A stretch of 64,000 nucleotides of DNA from Enchytraeus crypticus (GCA_905160935.1 CAJHZI010000483.1:124001-188000); one strand, 5' to 3'. Counted from the first letter of the stretch, positions 49,401-61,180 are shown. Notes: generated from the letters alone by a model not told the origin. Translations and numbers: made by a program.

Positions 49401-52400
49401 AAAAGTAAAGTGATAGAGTAATGCAGTCATTGTAAGTCAGTGTCAAACTAAAATATCCTGTCTTTCTGATTGATTGTTGTTGTTGTTGACCTCCAGGTGT
49501 CATTTCTGATTGATTGATTGATTGCTTGTTGTTGTTGTTGTTGACCTCCAGGTGTCAGTTCTGATTCATTGATTGTTGTTGTAGACTTCCAGATGTAAGA
49601 TCTGATTGATTGATTGATTGTTGTCGTTGTTGACCTCCAGGTGTCAGTTCTGATTGATTGATTGATTGTTGTTGTTGACCTCCAGGTGTCAGTTCTGATT
49701 GATTGATTGATTGTTGTTGTTGACCTCCAGGTGTCATCTCTGATTGATTGATTAATTGATTGTTGTGGTTGACCTGCAGGTGTCAACTCTGATTGATTGA
49801 TTTATTGATTGTTGTTGTTGTTGTTGACCTGCAGGTGTCAGCTCTGATTGATTGATTGGTTGATTGTTGTTGTTGACCTGCTGGTGTCAGCTCTGATTGA
49901 TTGATTGTTGTTGTTGTTGACCTGCAGGTGTCAGCTCTGATTGATTGTTGTTGTTGTTGACCTGCAGGTGTCAGCTCTGATTGATTGTTGTTGTTGTTGA
50001 CCTGCAGTTGTCAGCTCTGATTGATTGATTGATTGTTGTTGTTGTTGACCTGCAGGTGTCCGCTCTGATTGTTCTGTACCTGAGTCAGGAGGACAGGGAC
50101 ACGGCTGCTGAGGTTCTCAACGAGGCCATCAGCTGGCATCGCAAGAACAAAGTGAGTTCTGATCAGATATTTGATATCCAGATAGATTTGTGCGCTGAGC
50201 TTCGGGTCATGTCATGAGAGGTATTGAGCTCAGGTGGAACTATTCTATCTGAGCTATTCCGTCTGGGCTATTCTATCTGAGCTATTCCATATGAGCTATT
50301 CCATCTGGGCTATTCCATCTGAGCTATTCCATCTGAGCTATTCCATCTGAACTAATCCATCTGAGCTATTCCATCTGAACTAATCCATCTGAGCTATTCC
50401 ATCTGAGCTATTCCATCTGAGCTATTCCATCTGAGCTGGTCAGAGAGTAAATATGTTACTTGATTCTTTGTTGACTAATGGTTTAAACGTCTGATGTTAA
50501 AAGTAATATAATATCATAGGTAAGTATTTTCCTAAAGTGTGTGTTTTAAAGTTCATTTTGTGCTGTTGTATTACAGAGAAGAGCATAAGTAGGCCAATAA
50601 GTAAAAATTACTTCCATCCTCAGAAGTTTTCTGGTAAACTAAAAATTCTTGCAGCATAAAAAAATAGAAAAATACGATTCTAGAGAAAAATTAATTAATA
50701 ATAAATACCTAAGAGAAAAATTACCTGCATTTTCACACAAATTTAGAGACTTTAGAAGAATCTTAATTGATTGTTCTAGAATTTGTTATATCTAAGTTTT
50801 TATCTCTAGTGTGTATATAAATAATTTCATCTCAAAAGTTCTAGTTTATAAATATAATTTATAAAATATTTGAGATGAAATAAATAATTTCATCTCAAAA
50901 GTTCTAGTTTGCAAATATTTTCAATCATAGTTGATCATTCCGTGAGTAATATATATCTTTGCACTTATTAATTTTTTACTTGTATCTATATGAACTAGCC
51001 ACAAATATTAGATCTACATGTAACTAATGATCTTTAATAAAATTTTCTTGCAGTTGTATTTATTCTGTTATGATACAGGGGAGCTTAAGGTATACACAGA
51101 TCCCAAATGTAAAACATACAGTATACGAAATACAAAACAATAATTAATTAATTTTGATTTTGTTTCAATAGCTATTGGATATAGTATCTGCTTATTTCAC
51201 AGGAAGTCATAAATTAAGATTCTTCGATCATAGTGATTGAAATTCTGACATCGTTATAATTGACTCACTTGTAATGTTGAAATCATTCTAATGCCTTTTA
51301 GAACTTTATAATATTAATTTTAAATCTGTCAGATAATTTGAGTTATTTGAAGTAAGTCTGCTCATTTAATGCGTGTTTGTGATTTATAGTCGAGCAAGGA
51401 AACAGTGACGATGCTGATCAGAGCCAACGCTAACTTTCACCTGAGACACGGCAATCCTCAGAAAGCTGCTGCCGCGCTCGAGGAGCTGAGAGTGTAAGTC
51501 TATTGCCAATCTACTTGTAACTAACTCATCTATGTGTGATAAATATAATCTGGTTAATTCTTATTTGCTGCCTGTCAGCATACTACAGTAATAGAACGGT
51601 CATTTATCTGGTTTAGTTCAAACATTTATAGCTCTACTCTGTCCTTGTATTGCAATGAATTCGATTGTGTTGAACAGTTATTTTCTTTCTGACTTATAAG
51701 ATTTCTGTGTGGTGTCAGGTGTCATTGAAATAAGCGAAGAATTACTATTAGGCCCACTATTATTATATTATATAATTGAACAATTTTGGACTTACACTGC
51801 TTGGAATGATAATTTTGTTGGACTAATGTGTATGGCTTTGGGCATAACATATTTTGTTAATTATTGTAGGATTGATTTGCCAAACGATTAATATCAGATA
51901 TATTTTATAGGCATATTGGAATTATTAAAATTATAATTCTATTACGGCCTAGTGTTCCAAAGTGTGATGTTATTCAATTGTGTTTCTATGCTATGTCACA
52001 TTTAGTGTTAATTAGTTAATATAATAGTTTTAAATTTTTCCAAAATCAGATCTTTAATATTGGTTTTTATGCCTAGCCTAATAATAAGGAAATTTTCCAA
52101 TTTGTGATGTAATTTGATATAGTTTGGCATAGCAATCAAAGTCAAAGGCTGGCATGGTAATAAAATGTAAAGCAAGATACAAGGGCATGACTGTACTTAT
52201 GTAGAAAGTTAATCATTGATTGACAAACTACTATGTTACCAGTGGTCTTAGTATTGTTATCAGCATATTTAGAAACATCCCTGACTTATCATCATATTAG
52301 AAAACAAATTTTAACCCTTCCTTTTCGCAACGTATATGTTTTGTTCAATTCTTAATTCGAAAACCAAGATAAGTAATAAATCTTGCTTGTGTTTCAGCAA

Positions 52401-53672
52401 TGATCCTTCGAATTTGAACATTCTTGCTCGTCTCATTGCTGCCTATTCCAAGTTTGATGCACAGAAGGCACATGCGTAAGTTATTATATTTAATTTTGGT
52501 CATCCGTTAAATGGAATTATTACACTCATCTATATTCCATTTGTTAAAAGCTTAACATGTTGTTTATATATCTTTTCTAATTTCTACATTTGAGACAAAA
52601 CTGATAACTGTAATAAATAATGCCTAGAAAAATGCATTCAATCTGAGGGAATGAGGGAAAGCTATAGTCTTGATCTGCAGTGGTAGTTGATGCCATTTTG
52701 ATGGTGTTATATTTATTCATTTCGTCTGGAAAAAATTATAATTTACATGCTTAGTCGCTACTAAAACTCATAGAGAAGTACCTCATAGTTTTATTTAGTG
52801 GTTACATGTCGTATCCCTATTTAGCGTGTAAATCTTTTGTAGCAAATCTTCTGTACTTCTTGAAGTAGACCTAACGAAGGGTTAATCAACCCTTTTAGAA
52901 GAGTTGTGCATGATAAATTTAATTTGTTGGTGACTAATGAAGGATTTGGTTGGTGCTTGACTAATTGTAGAGTTAAAATAGTCTGTGTTAGCATCAGTTT
53001 CATCTCTAGGAAAGATATCAGTGATGGACTAGCCCAAATATTAAACCCTATACATATTGATTCGCTGGGGAAAACCTAACAGATGTTTCCATAGGTTCAG
53101 TCATGTTGAGTTTTGAAAATCAGAATTTAAATTGTTCTCTTTTTTCAGATAGAATTTTGTATTTTACGATTTTATTGAAAAATTATAAATTAAATTAGGG
53201 TAATTTTCATAATTATGAACTCGAACAGATGCAGTATTTTATTATGTCATTGAGAAAATGACATTGTCATTAAGACAGACACTTAATTGTTACGCTTTTA
53301 AGATATTTTAATTATTACTATTTTAAAATGCCATATTGTATATGGCCATTTAATCAACATTATTTTATAATGCTGTTGTGCATGCAAACATTTAATTGTT
53401 ACGCTATTTGTCCGATAATGTATATTTCTCTCTATCGTTTTGCCAAGTAGCAGGTCCAAGGAACATATTTCTACTTACATGCTGCCTTTCATGCTCCATG
53501 AAGAGCACACCATCGATTAACGAGTTAATCCCTTCACAAATGGCTATTCCTTATCCTCATGTTAATGTAGCCTGTAGCTTGGAAATAATATGGCTTTTGA
53601 GGCAGTTTCCCGTTACAATTTCCAATTTCCTCAGTTCTTGCCGAGTGGCCTCTTACGACTCATTCAGTTACC

Positions 53673-53751
<79 letters not shown>

Positions 53752-55791
53752 GGACATTTAATTGTTGCCCCGTTATATGATGTTGTTATCTATGCCGTTA
53801 TTTAATTTGTATGTTGTTTTTGATGCTATACAGAGTGAGCAAGCAGCTGCCGCCCCCTGAGAAGCTAGCCCAGGACGTGGATGTTGAGAGCCTCGAGGCT
53901 TCTGTTAACCTGCTCGGCTCCAAGTACGTCAAGAAGGCTCCTCGCACCGACCCCTCGCCGAGGACTGTAGGGTAGGTCCATCACACGCTGCGTTCTGTTG
54001 TTCTACTACATGCTAGTTTAATTGCGGTATCTTGAGAGAGCAGATGTTAGAAAAAGAAGATTTTCTCGTTTTCTCTGTAATACTAGAGAAACTGGCTGGC
54101 TGGAGCCAGTGGAGACGTCGGTAAGATACTCGACCGAGGAGCAGTATGTGCGCGGTTCTAATCCTGGGCTCCTGGGCTCGCCCATCACTGACACTGCTTT
54201 CGAGTGAAGAAACTGACGTTAACGTTAGTTTTTAACTATGAATTGCTGGTGACCGGTGATTAAAAATAATGAATTGCTAGGTGCATTTTCTATAGATGAA
54301 CCTGACTAGTTTGTTGAAGTCAATGTTGGAAATAGTGTAATAAAATAAATATAGAATGAATTTTATTTTAGCAGCTAAAAATATGATTGTCTGTTGAAGA
54401 AACAATCAAAATAATGATTTGGCTACATCACTGGAATTAAAACATATTATCTAATTTCACTAGTTAAATTTTTAACAACTTAAATGCTGGCTATCGATAT
54501 CATTGAATGTGATTGATTATATAGTTGCTATGTTGATACCTGTTTATTACAGTACTTCAGGTCTAGTTGTAAAGAAGAAGCACAAGAAGAAAAAGAAGAA
54601 AGGTATTGACTTTTTTGCAACTAATTAATAATATTTGACAATTACAAAATATGTAATCTTTGCTAAACTATGTGAAGAAATCTTTCTTTTTGAGAAACTC
54701 TGTCATATAACGGATTTAATTAATATTAAATCCGTTATATGACTTTGACGTTATATGACGGGCTTTGGGTAATGATTTAATATAGGTATTACTAATTGAC
54801 TAATGATTATTATAACTTTATTTGTAAACCTGTAATATTTGTGCCAAGACATGCAAAATTTCTGGCTGAATTTTCTTTTCTCATTTTTCAGAAATGTTTT
54901 TAAACTGTTTTATTCTATCATGCCTATAGTTGGTTGCGCGCACTACTGTGTCATGTTGCATAGAACGCTCTTATACAAGTTCACGTTTTATTATTTTTAT
55001 ACGATTGACTGATTTGTTGTTGGTTTGATTGATTAGTGCTGCCGAAGAACTATGACCCCGCAGTGACCCCTGACCCTGAGAGATGGCTGCCACTGCGCGA
55101 GAGGTCGTACTATCGTGGCAAGAGAAAGAACAGAAAGCGTGAGATAGGCAAGGGCACCCAGGGTTCAACGGCTGCTGGTGCTAATGAACTGTAAGTCTCT
55201 CCATTAACTTAATCCAATGTAATTTAAACGATAATTAATTAATAGGCAAGCTTCACATTGATTTTTAATTAATGCTATCGGAATCATAGCTTTTCCTAAT
55301 CTAGGGGAGACATCATCATAATCGTGTTTGTTTATTACAAATAATTTAAGCAACCTATTCAGGTTTATTGGAATTATCATGGTTGATTTGTGAGGTGTCT
55401 GGGTGCATAGACTTCTCTATGAAAATTACAACCATTCAACGCTTTAAAATTGCAAGGTATAACCATTTCATTTTGTTGATTTTTGCAGCAGCGATGCTGA
55501 GAGTTCAATCACTAATCATTTGGCTGGTGAGCGAACCCGACAGATTAAAAGTCAAAGAAGACTATGTATGACTGATATTCAAAATCACGTAATTTGATGT
55601 CTATTGACAGAGATGCGAGCAAGTCGACCTCGGCTCCGGGCAGTGACATTGGCTCCCCGGGCTCTTCAGCCCCTCCCGTCAGCAGTCCCACCGCTAGCTC
55701 CACCTCCGTGGAGGGGCCGAGGCAGTCCAAGCCTGCCGCGGCCAACGTCAAACAGCGACCAAAAAAGAAAAAGGGAGGCAAAGGCTGGTAG
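40123..55791 (+). CDS. SRP72: Signal recognition particle 72 kDa subunit
   Basis: Protein subunit of the signal recognition particle. It binds SRP68 through its N-terminal TPR array and 7SL RNA through its C-terminal region. Seventeen exons: 40123-40234, 40897-41135, 41916-41981, 42713-42790, 43234-43345, 43898-43973, 45710-45790, 46480-46669, 47105-47233, 48811-48951, 50056-50151, 51390-51493, 52398-52475, 53834-53971, 54553-54602, 55037-55190, 55611-55791. All junctions are in phase with GT-AG; the product is 674 residues (human 671). Landmarks: NLFAELNRYGESGKYEDAV and further TPR-like helices, DDYEDERETNLSAALA, NNIVTLNKDQNLFDSKKK, a lysine run at about 554-563, the RNA-binding signature LPKNYDP..TPDPERWLP..ERSYYRG (565-591) with IGKGTQG (600-606), and a Ser/Pro-rich tail ending KKKKGGKGW. 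Intron 10 ends in a minisatellite built from the exon 11 acceptor. Intron 7 and intron 13 contain TA arrays. Confidence 0.96.
41728..41832 (+). repeat. SINE A copy, 5'-truncated
   Basis: GATCAGTATGTGCAGAGTTT, AAATCTTGGGCTCGCCCGTC, then the core GAGGAAACTGACGTTAACAT; SRP72 intron 2. Confidence 0.7.
45222..45256 (+). repeat. Short interspersed repeat tail with (GAT)n
   Basis: ACTGGGATTTAAGGGAAGAT followed by GATGATGATGATGG; 3' part of the family at 203-277. Confidence 0.45.
46173..46445. repeat. TA arrays
   Basis: (TA)n at about 46173-46225 and 46377-46441 with AT-rich DNA between; the second ends about 40 bp before the SRP72 exon 8 acceptor. Confidence 0.9.
47320..47840 (-). mobile_element. 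LINE 3' fragment (Jockey/RTE-like RT C terminus)
   Basis: Homologous to 17700-18200 over several hundred bp. On the plus strand it starts CTCTCTGTCTCGTGGTGCAC, TGCCTAATGGCAGGTCCATG, and includes TCCACATATGAGTGGAT. The direction of coding is minus. Confidence 0.55.
47960..48180 (+). repeat. SINE C copy
   Basis: AAGAACTGAAGAAGGCAATA, TTATTCCCAGGCTGAGGGCT, GTGAAGGGATTAACTTGTTC and ATGTACCATGGACTTGC; SRP72 intron 9, directly after the LINE fragment. Confidence 0.6.
48632..48756 (+). repeat. SINE A copy with intact B box
   Basis: AGTGGAGACGTCGGTAAGAT, ATTTGACCGTGTATCAGTAT, GTGCGGGGTTCAAATCCTGG, then CTGACATCGCTTTCGAGTGA and GGAAACTGACGTTAA. GGTTCAAATCC fits the pol III B-box consensus. Confidence 0.8.
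49470..50055 (+). repeat. Minisatellite of the SRP72 exon 11 acceptor and exon start
   Basis: About 12 units of 37-55 bp in front of the true exon. Each has (TTGA)n or TGATTGATTG, (TTG)n, GACCTGCAG or GACCTCCAG, then GTGTCAGCTCTGATTG, where the true exon begins GTGTCCGCTCTGATTG. Unit length varies through the TTG and TTGA runs. Most upstream copies would run into TGA after 10-15 codons or fewer. Confidence 0.92.
50215..50440 (+). repeat. 15-bp tandem repeat
   Basis: About 14 units of GAGCTATTCCATCT with variants, starting about 65 bp after the SRP72 exon 11 donor. Confidence 0.9.
52985..53075 (-). repeat. SINE A copy, decayed
   Basis: Minus strand GGTTTAATATTTGGGCTAGT, CCATCACTGATATCTTTCCT: recognisable order, many substitutions. 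Confidence 0.45.
53420..53665 (-). repeat. SINE C copy
   Basis: On the plus strand CAAGTAGCAGGTCCAAGGAA, CACACCATCGATTAACGAGT, TAATCCCTTCACAAATGGCT. A (TA)n array of about 75 bp follows at 53677-53748. Confidence 0.6.
53677..53748. repeat. TA array
   Basis: (TA)n in SRP72 intron 13, abutting the SINE C copy. Confidence 0.95.
54085..54235 (+). repeat. SINE A copy, full length
   Basis: CTGGCTGGAGCCAGTGGAGA, CGTCGGTAAGATACTCGACC, then a short duplication of CTGGGCTC and the core GAAACTGACGTTAACGTTAG. Confidence 0.75.
54702..54743. repeat. AT-rich palindrome
   Basis: GTCATATAACGGATTTAAT and its reverse complement meet over TA-rich bases, in SRP72 intron 15. Confidence 0.75.
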
Positions 55792-55845
55792 CGTCTGCTA
55801 AAGGTGCTTTTAGCGTGAATTAGACAAATTTAGAATCTATGGCTT

Positions 55846-55851
55846 AATAAA
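55846..55851 (+). terminator. Polyadenylation signal AATAAA, SRP72
   Basis: AATAAA occurs 55 bp after the SRP72 stop codon, a usual distance for a short 3' UTR. Confidence 0.6.
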
Positions 55852-57035
55852 ATATAACTTAATGTTCATGATATAGAAATGACATGAGGGGTATGTTTAG
55901 CAGATTTCTGTTCAAAACTTAAGTTCATTTAAAGTATAACAGTAAATAGAATTGTTGTTTGTATCAGAATGTATCACGTCTGGTGTCATTAATCTCTCAC
56001 TCTCGTTTCCACCCCTGTAGTCTGTAGAATGCGTAATTCCTACTCCAGGCCCTAGGCCTAATACCTACTCCAGGCCCCTGACAATCGTACTATCAATTTT
56101 CTGTCATCTCGGGAATTTTACAAAAGCTCTGAGAGAGAGAGAGTTTGAAATTATGAAATTTGAACCGATTCACCGTATTGAATGCTCACATTCGATCCAG
56201 CGTTAATTTAAAATGTTTGCGAGACGATTCTTTTCTCACTTTATTAGCTGATTTCAGATGTCCGTGAGATATTTCTTTTATCAAATAGTTAACTGATTAC
56301 AGAACGTAAGTTCATTGTTTTAGTTGTAAAATTCGACTGCTTGAGCCGGGCAATGCCTATCATCGATGGAAAGTGACGAAGATATTACAGAAACAGCCAG
56401 CTAAAACTCTAGCTTGTTTCAACTTTATTCTTTTTAAATAATAATATTACGTAAACCGGTATTAATTGTGTCTCTTATGATTATTCTGTTTGGTGTCGGA
56501 TAAATAGTCTTTGAATGATTATTAAACAACATTTATATTGCATTCACAACCTTGTCTCGATATGGCGTTTTATATCGGAGAGATTTTGTAAATGGTTCAT
56601 GGTTCTGTGAAGCTTTGAAGCTTTCTAGAAATATTAAACTCTTTTTCAGAAATCAGTTAATTTTTAATATTAAATTCTCACTATAATTTTTATGACGAAA
56701 AATAATACATTACTAACGACATATCAGCTGCCTTTGAGAAAATGAAAATGAATTTTAAGAGGCAATTTAGTATAACTGCTCCACTAACTGTAAATCACAA
56801 CCCATACTCATACTCGATACTCTTTCACAACCCATAGAGATATTCCATATCCATGATTGCATCGAACAGTATGAAGTCATTTCAAGTCTAACCTAGTTAA
56901 AGGACGTCGTAGTTTAATATATTGAGACGTCCAAGAACTTAGATAGACTTGAATGACAATTGCTGTACACCTAACTAACTATGCGTCTCAATATATGTTA
57001 TATAAAATACCACTTTATATACAACATGTTATCGG
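55852..57035. other. Intergenic, downstream of SRP72
   Basis: No exon recognised. A small GC-rich direct repeat (CTACTCCAGGCCC) lies near 56040-56080. Confidence 0.35.
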
Positions 57036-57039
57036 GGAA

Positions 57040-57265
57040 CTACCTCAGAAGCAATATCTTTTTCAATGCAATAGCCTGCATATTGTATGGATAATGCCTT
57101 TTGTGATGAGATTAACTAGTTCGTCTATTGAGTGCTTTTTTGTGACGGGATTAATTTGTTACTAAATGGCGTGATCTTTATGGAGCGTGAAGGCAGGCTC
57201 TGAGTATGAATATGTACCTTGACCTGTCGGTAGAATACTAGAGAGCGAGCAAGAGAGATAATATA
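57040..57265 (+). repeat. SINE C copy
   Basis: CAGAAGCAATATCTTTTTC-like start, TGTGATGAGATTAACTAGTT, ATGTACCTTGACCTGTCGG and a GAGA tail. Confidence 0.5.
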
Positions 57266-57289
57266 TCAAATATATTTTCTCTTTTGGTT

Positions 57290-57560
57290 TGCGAGACACA
57301 GATCTCTCTGTTAGTGCACTGCCTATTGGCAGGTTCATGGCTTACAACTCCACATATTTCTGTCCTCTGCTTTCCTCTTCATATCAACATAATATGAAGT
57401 AGTTATCGAATTATCCAACATACCCGGTGTCGGTCTTCCACTAATCTTTTTTCCTGCAAGTTCTCTCTATTCCCTATGATATCCATTAATTGTCTCTTTA
57501 TGCCAACCCTGTTTTGAACTTCTTCGTTCGTAATTTTATTAGTCCATTTTATTTATTTAA
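57290..57560 (-). mobile_element. LINE 3' fragment, diverged
   Basis: CTCTGTTAGTGCACTGCCTA, TTGGCAGGTTCATGG, then text parallel to 47330-47640 (CTTCGTTCGTAAT for CTCATTTGTAAT). Confidence 0.45.
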
Positions 57561-57607
57561 TAATTTATCACAGCTTACAGACTGTGTAAGCTGTGATAAA
57601 TTATTAT
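57558..57607. repeat. Perfect 22-bp inverted repeat
   Basis: TAATAATTTATCACAGCTTA CA, a 4-nt spacer and the exact complement. It would form a long hairpin. Confidence 0.85.
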
Positions 57608-57899
57608 CTTGTAGAACGAATTGAATAAGTAGAGGTATGCGTGAAACGGAAGTTAAGGCCGTTAACATGGCACTAACATATTCGGCAATTTCGATATATG
57701 AACACAACTACAAATCATTTGTGTCAACTAATTAAATACTATACTTAACTTAATTAACATAATTATACTGGTCAAGGAGGTCACAAAGACCTGTAACACC
57801 AGTATTAGCTGTAATTTCATATCTCTAAACATAGAGACCAGACCGTAAAGCGGAAAAAAGATACAAACCTTGACAAGTTGATAGGCTTCAAAAGAAGAA

Positions 57900-58660
57900 C
57901 ATTAGAAAAAAAACTAAACACTCACCAACAAACCACACACACACATAACCAGCTCAAGTATAAACTTACACACAGGTATACAAGTATGCAAAAATACACA
58001 TACATACATGCACCCATGCATGTTCACATACATGTACATGCATACACACCAACACACACATTTTCACATATACACATACAAAAATACTTATAAACAAATA
58101 CTTACATACATATACATACATACATATATCCAAACATACCCCACATCCATATATATATATATATACAGATACACACATAAATATGCACATATATACATAC
58201 GTATACATACATACACATGCACGCACATACATACATACACACATATACATATATAGTATATACACACATACATTCACATATGTACATATATACACATATA
58301 CACACACATATATATATATATATATACATGTACACACATATACACACATACACATATACATATATACATACACATCAATATATACACACATATACAATTA
58401 CACATACACCTACATATATAAATATAGAATACACTCATTTGTATATACACACATCGACCTTACAGACAAAAATACGCAAGCATGCATATAACTACATACT
58501 AGGCATATCAACAATTCGCAAAATACAGTCATACTTTACATTACATACACGAATATATGCAGAAACATACATAGACATACATACATGTGTACAGATATAC
58601 CCACACCTACACATACACACACATACAAGCCTTACCCACACTCATGAATACCTAAAATCC
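57900..58660. repeat. CA/TA-rich microsatellite region
   Basis: About 700 bp of (CA)n, (CATA)n and (TA)n mixtures. The open frames in it on both strands are by-products of base composition. Confidence 0.9.
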
Positions 58661-58715
58661 AAATACCCTCATGTGGTGTGCAACTAATCAGCCTATCTAC
58701 ACAAAACAAACAAAC

Positions 58716-60215
58716 AATTTATCAATTCAATGTATTTCTTTCCAATACTTATCTAGCCAATTCTTAAAAGCATTCACTGACTCTGCCTCTACTACATACT
58801 GAGGTAACACGTTCCATATATTGACAACTGTCTGACTGAGAAAGTTTCTTCTAACCTCTAATCTGGATCTAACCTTTATTATTTTGAATCTATGTCCTCT
58901 AGTTCTAGCATAATCTGATAATTTGAAAAATTCTCCACATTCGATATTGTCAAAACCTTTAATTATTTTAAACACTTGAATTAAATCCCCTCTGGTATGT
59001 CTATCTTCTAAGCTACTTAGACCTAATACATCTAATGTAGATTCATAGCTCTGACCTCTACATTCAGCAATCATTCTAGTTGCTCTCCTTTGAACTCTTT
59101 CCATACATTCTACCTCCTTCCTTAAAAGGGGTCTCCACGCTTGTACGCAATATTCTAATTTAGGTCTTACTAATGCTTTATATAATTTAACTATTACATC
59201 CTTATTACGACTTTTTATAGTTCTCCTAATTAAACCTAAAGTGCGATTAGCACAATTTACTACTGATTTACACTGCTCTGAAAATTTTAGGGTATTATCA
59301 ATAATGACACCTAGATCTTTTTCTTTAATAGATGATTTTAGTTCTTCATTGCCAAGCTTATATTGATTACAACTATTGTTGTGACCTACATGCATAACTG
59401 TACATTTATCAACATTGAAGCTCATCTGCCAAGTAGTTGCCCAATTATGCAAACTGTCTAAATCTCTCTGAAGTGATAACATATCCTCTAGATTACCTAT
59501 ATTTTTACATAATTTGGTATCATCAGCAAACTTACTCATTTTGGATATTATGCTGTTGTCTTAAGTCATTAATGTAAACCAAAAATAAAATTGGACCCAA
59601 CACTGAACCTTGTGGAACCCCACTAGTGACACTGCGCCAAGCCGAGTCGTGATTTGAAATGCAAACTTTTTGTCTCCTGGAGGTTAACCAACTTCTAATC
59701 CAATTCAGGACAGAGCCAGTAACTCCATGAGCTTCAAGTTTACAAAACAATCTCTCGTATGGGACTTTATCAAACGCCTTTGCAAAATCCAAATAGACAA
59801 TGTCTACTGGATTACCGTTATCAACATGCATTGTGACGGATTCCATAAAGCTCAAGATGTTTGTTAGACAAGATCTATTTTGGTAAATCCATGTTGACTA
59901 TTTCTAATTAATCCATAACTATTGAAATGTGTAACTAAACTATCCTTAATAATACTCTCAAACACCTTACCTATGATACTAGTCAAACTAACTGGCCAAT
60001 AGTTCTCAGGTTTGTCTCTTCTACCTTTCTTGAACAAGGGAGACACCCTGGCCTCTTTCCAGTCTCGAGGTACAATCCCAGTTTCGAGCGATAGATTGAA
60101 CAATTTAGTAAGGTGTCCTACTAATTGGTGTCTCAGCTCAAATAGTAACTTGGGATGAAGATCATCTGAGCCTGGACTTTTATTACAGTTACTATCTATG
60201 TGATACAATTTAAAA
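58716..60215 (-). mobile_element. CR1-like LINE, reverse transcriptase pseudogene
   Basis: Minus-strand frames give KSPGSDDLHPKLLFELRHQL, DWKEARVSPLFKKG, QHGFTK, then [48 protein letters not shown] (catalytic ADD), EKDLGVIIDNTLKFSEQCKS and LEYCVQAWRP. The C terminus is complete (DKYWKEIH). Two frameshifts split the ORF: one after QHGFTK near 59872, one before KFADDTKL near 59540. The 5' half with the endonuclease is missing. Confidence 0.9.
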
Positions 60216-60269
60216 TTAAATCATGCGTTGTAAAATCAACATTAGTAAAGTGCGATAGTGTAAATTATT

Positions 60270-60660
60270 AGAAATTGGTGTGCATACTTGGTTCATGAAT
60301 TCTCAAACATTTACTAAAAACAATTGCAGTTAGTTCATAGTTAAACAGATCAATCGAGGTAGAATCAACAGCGTGTCACGGCAATATATTCCATGCATTA
60401 ATAGATCTGTTCCTAAAAATATACCTCTCCCTGTTGTTAAGGAAGGAAGTCATGTAATGAGAGGCGCCATTATTACGAGTCATCTCAGATTTTAACATAA
60501 AGAATTCAGCGGCTGTAAGGTCAACAAGTTTGTTTAATATTTTGTAATAATATAAATAAATCAGATTTAAGTCTCCTAAGTTCGAGAGTTTCAGCGCCAA
60601 GAATTTCAAGCCTCTGGGCGTAGTTATGTTCTCCATTCTTCTCCATACCACATTTCGAAT
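60270..60660 (-). mobile_element. CR1-like LINE, 3' fragment of a second copy
   Basis: YAQRLEILGAETLELRRLKS in one frame, then LVDLTAAEFFMLKS and NRSINAWNILP in another, paralogous to the tail of the 58716-60215 element but diverged. Confidence 0.65.
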
Positions 60661-61180
60661 GCTTCTACTTTTCTAATATCCTCCTTTCTTAACGTACTTG
60701 TTTCATAACCGTACAGCGGCGTGATCCACACTAAAGTCCTAACGATCTTTTTCTTCGTGGCTTTTTTCTAACCCTTTGTTGGAAATTATTTTCTCGTACT
60801 GAAGGCTTTTTTGCTTGAGCAATTCTACATTTTATTTCTGTTTCACATTTTCTATCCACTGCCAGTGTGTATTCTAAATATCTGAAACTTCTTACCGTCT
60901 ATGTCTATATTGATTCTTCCTCTTTTTCTAGACACTCTCGTCGTTTTGATTTTCTTTAGCGCCATATTAAATTTCATTACATTCATGTAGGCCTACATTA
61001 GTGTAGCACTATTCAGGCCACCCAGAATTTTATTTAAACCCTCTTCGCTACTAGTAATAATACCTGATCATTGGCAAAATATTATATACTTCGCAAGTTT
61101 ACTTCCAATTTTTATTCCTTCTTCAATGTTATCCATTGCTTCCATCATCATTGCCTCTGCGTACGGTACAAGTTAAATCG
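60640..61180 (-). mobile_element. Decayed LINE RT fragment
   Basis: Minus-strand pieces VMKFNMALKKIKTTRVS, FQIF-like and then TPLYGYETSTLRKEDIRKVE and AFEMWYG match the region from the RT thumb to the C terminus of RTE/Jockey-like LINEs (family motif YGxExWTLRK). Many frame breaks. Confidence 0.55.

Noticed and set aside
49448..49786. 112-residue minus-strand frame rich in TTTINQS
   Set aside because: Antisense of the SRP72 acceptor minisatellite, not a gene.
51709..51891. 60-residue hydrophobic plus-strand frame
   Set aside because: Lies in SRP72 intron 12; AT-rich chance frame.
57966..58687. Long His/Tyr/Thr or Cys/Val/Tyr frames on both strands
   Set aside because: Products of CA/TA microsatellite DNA.
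58727..59539. Host protein of 270 residues
   Set aside because: It is the second half of a LINE reverse transcriptase (KFADDTKL and downstream), separated from its first half by a frameshift.
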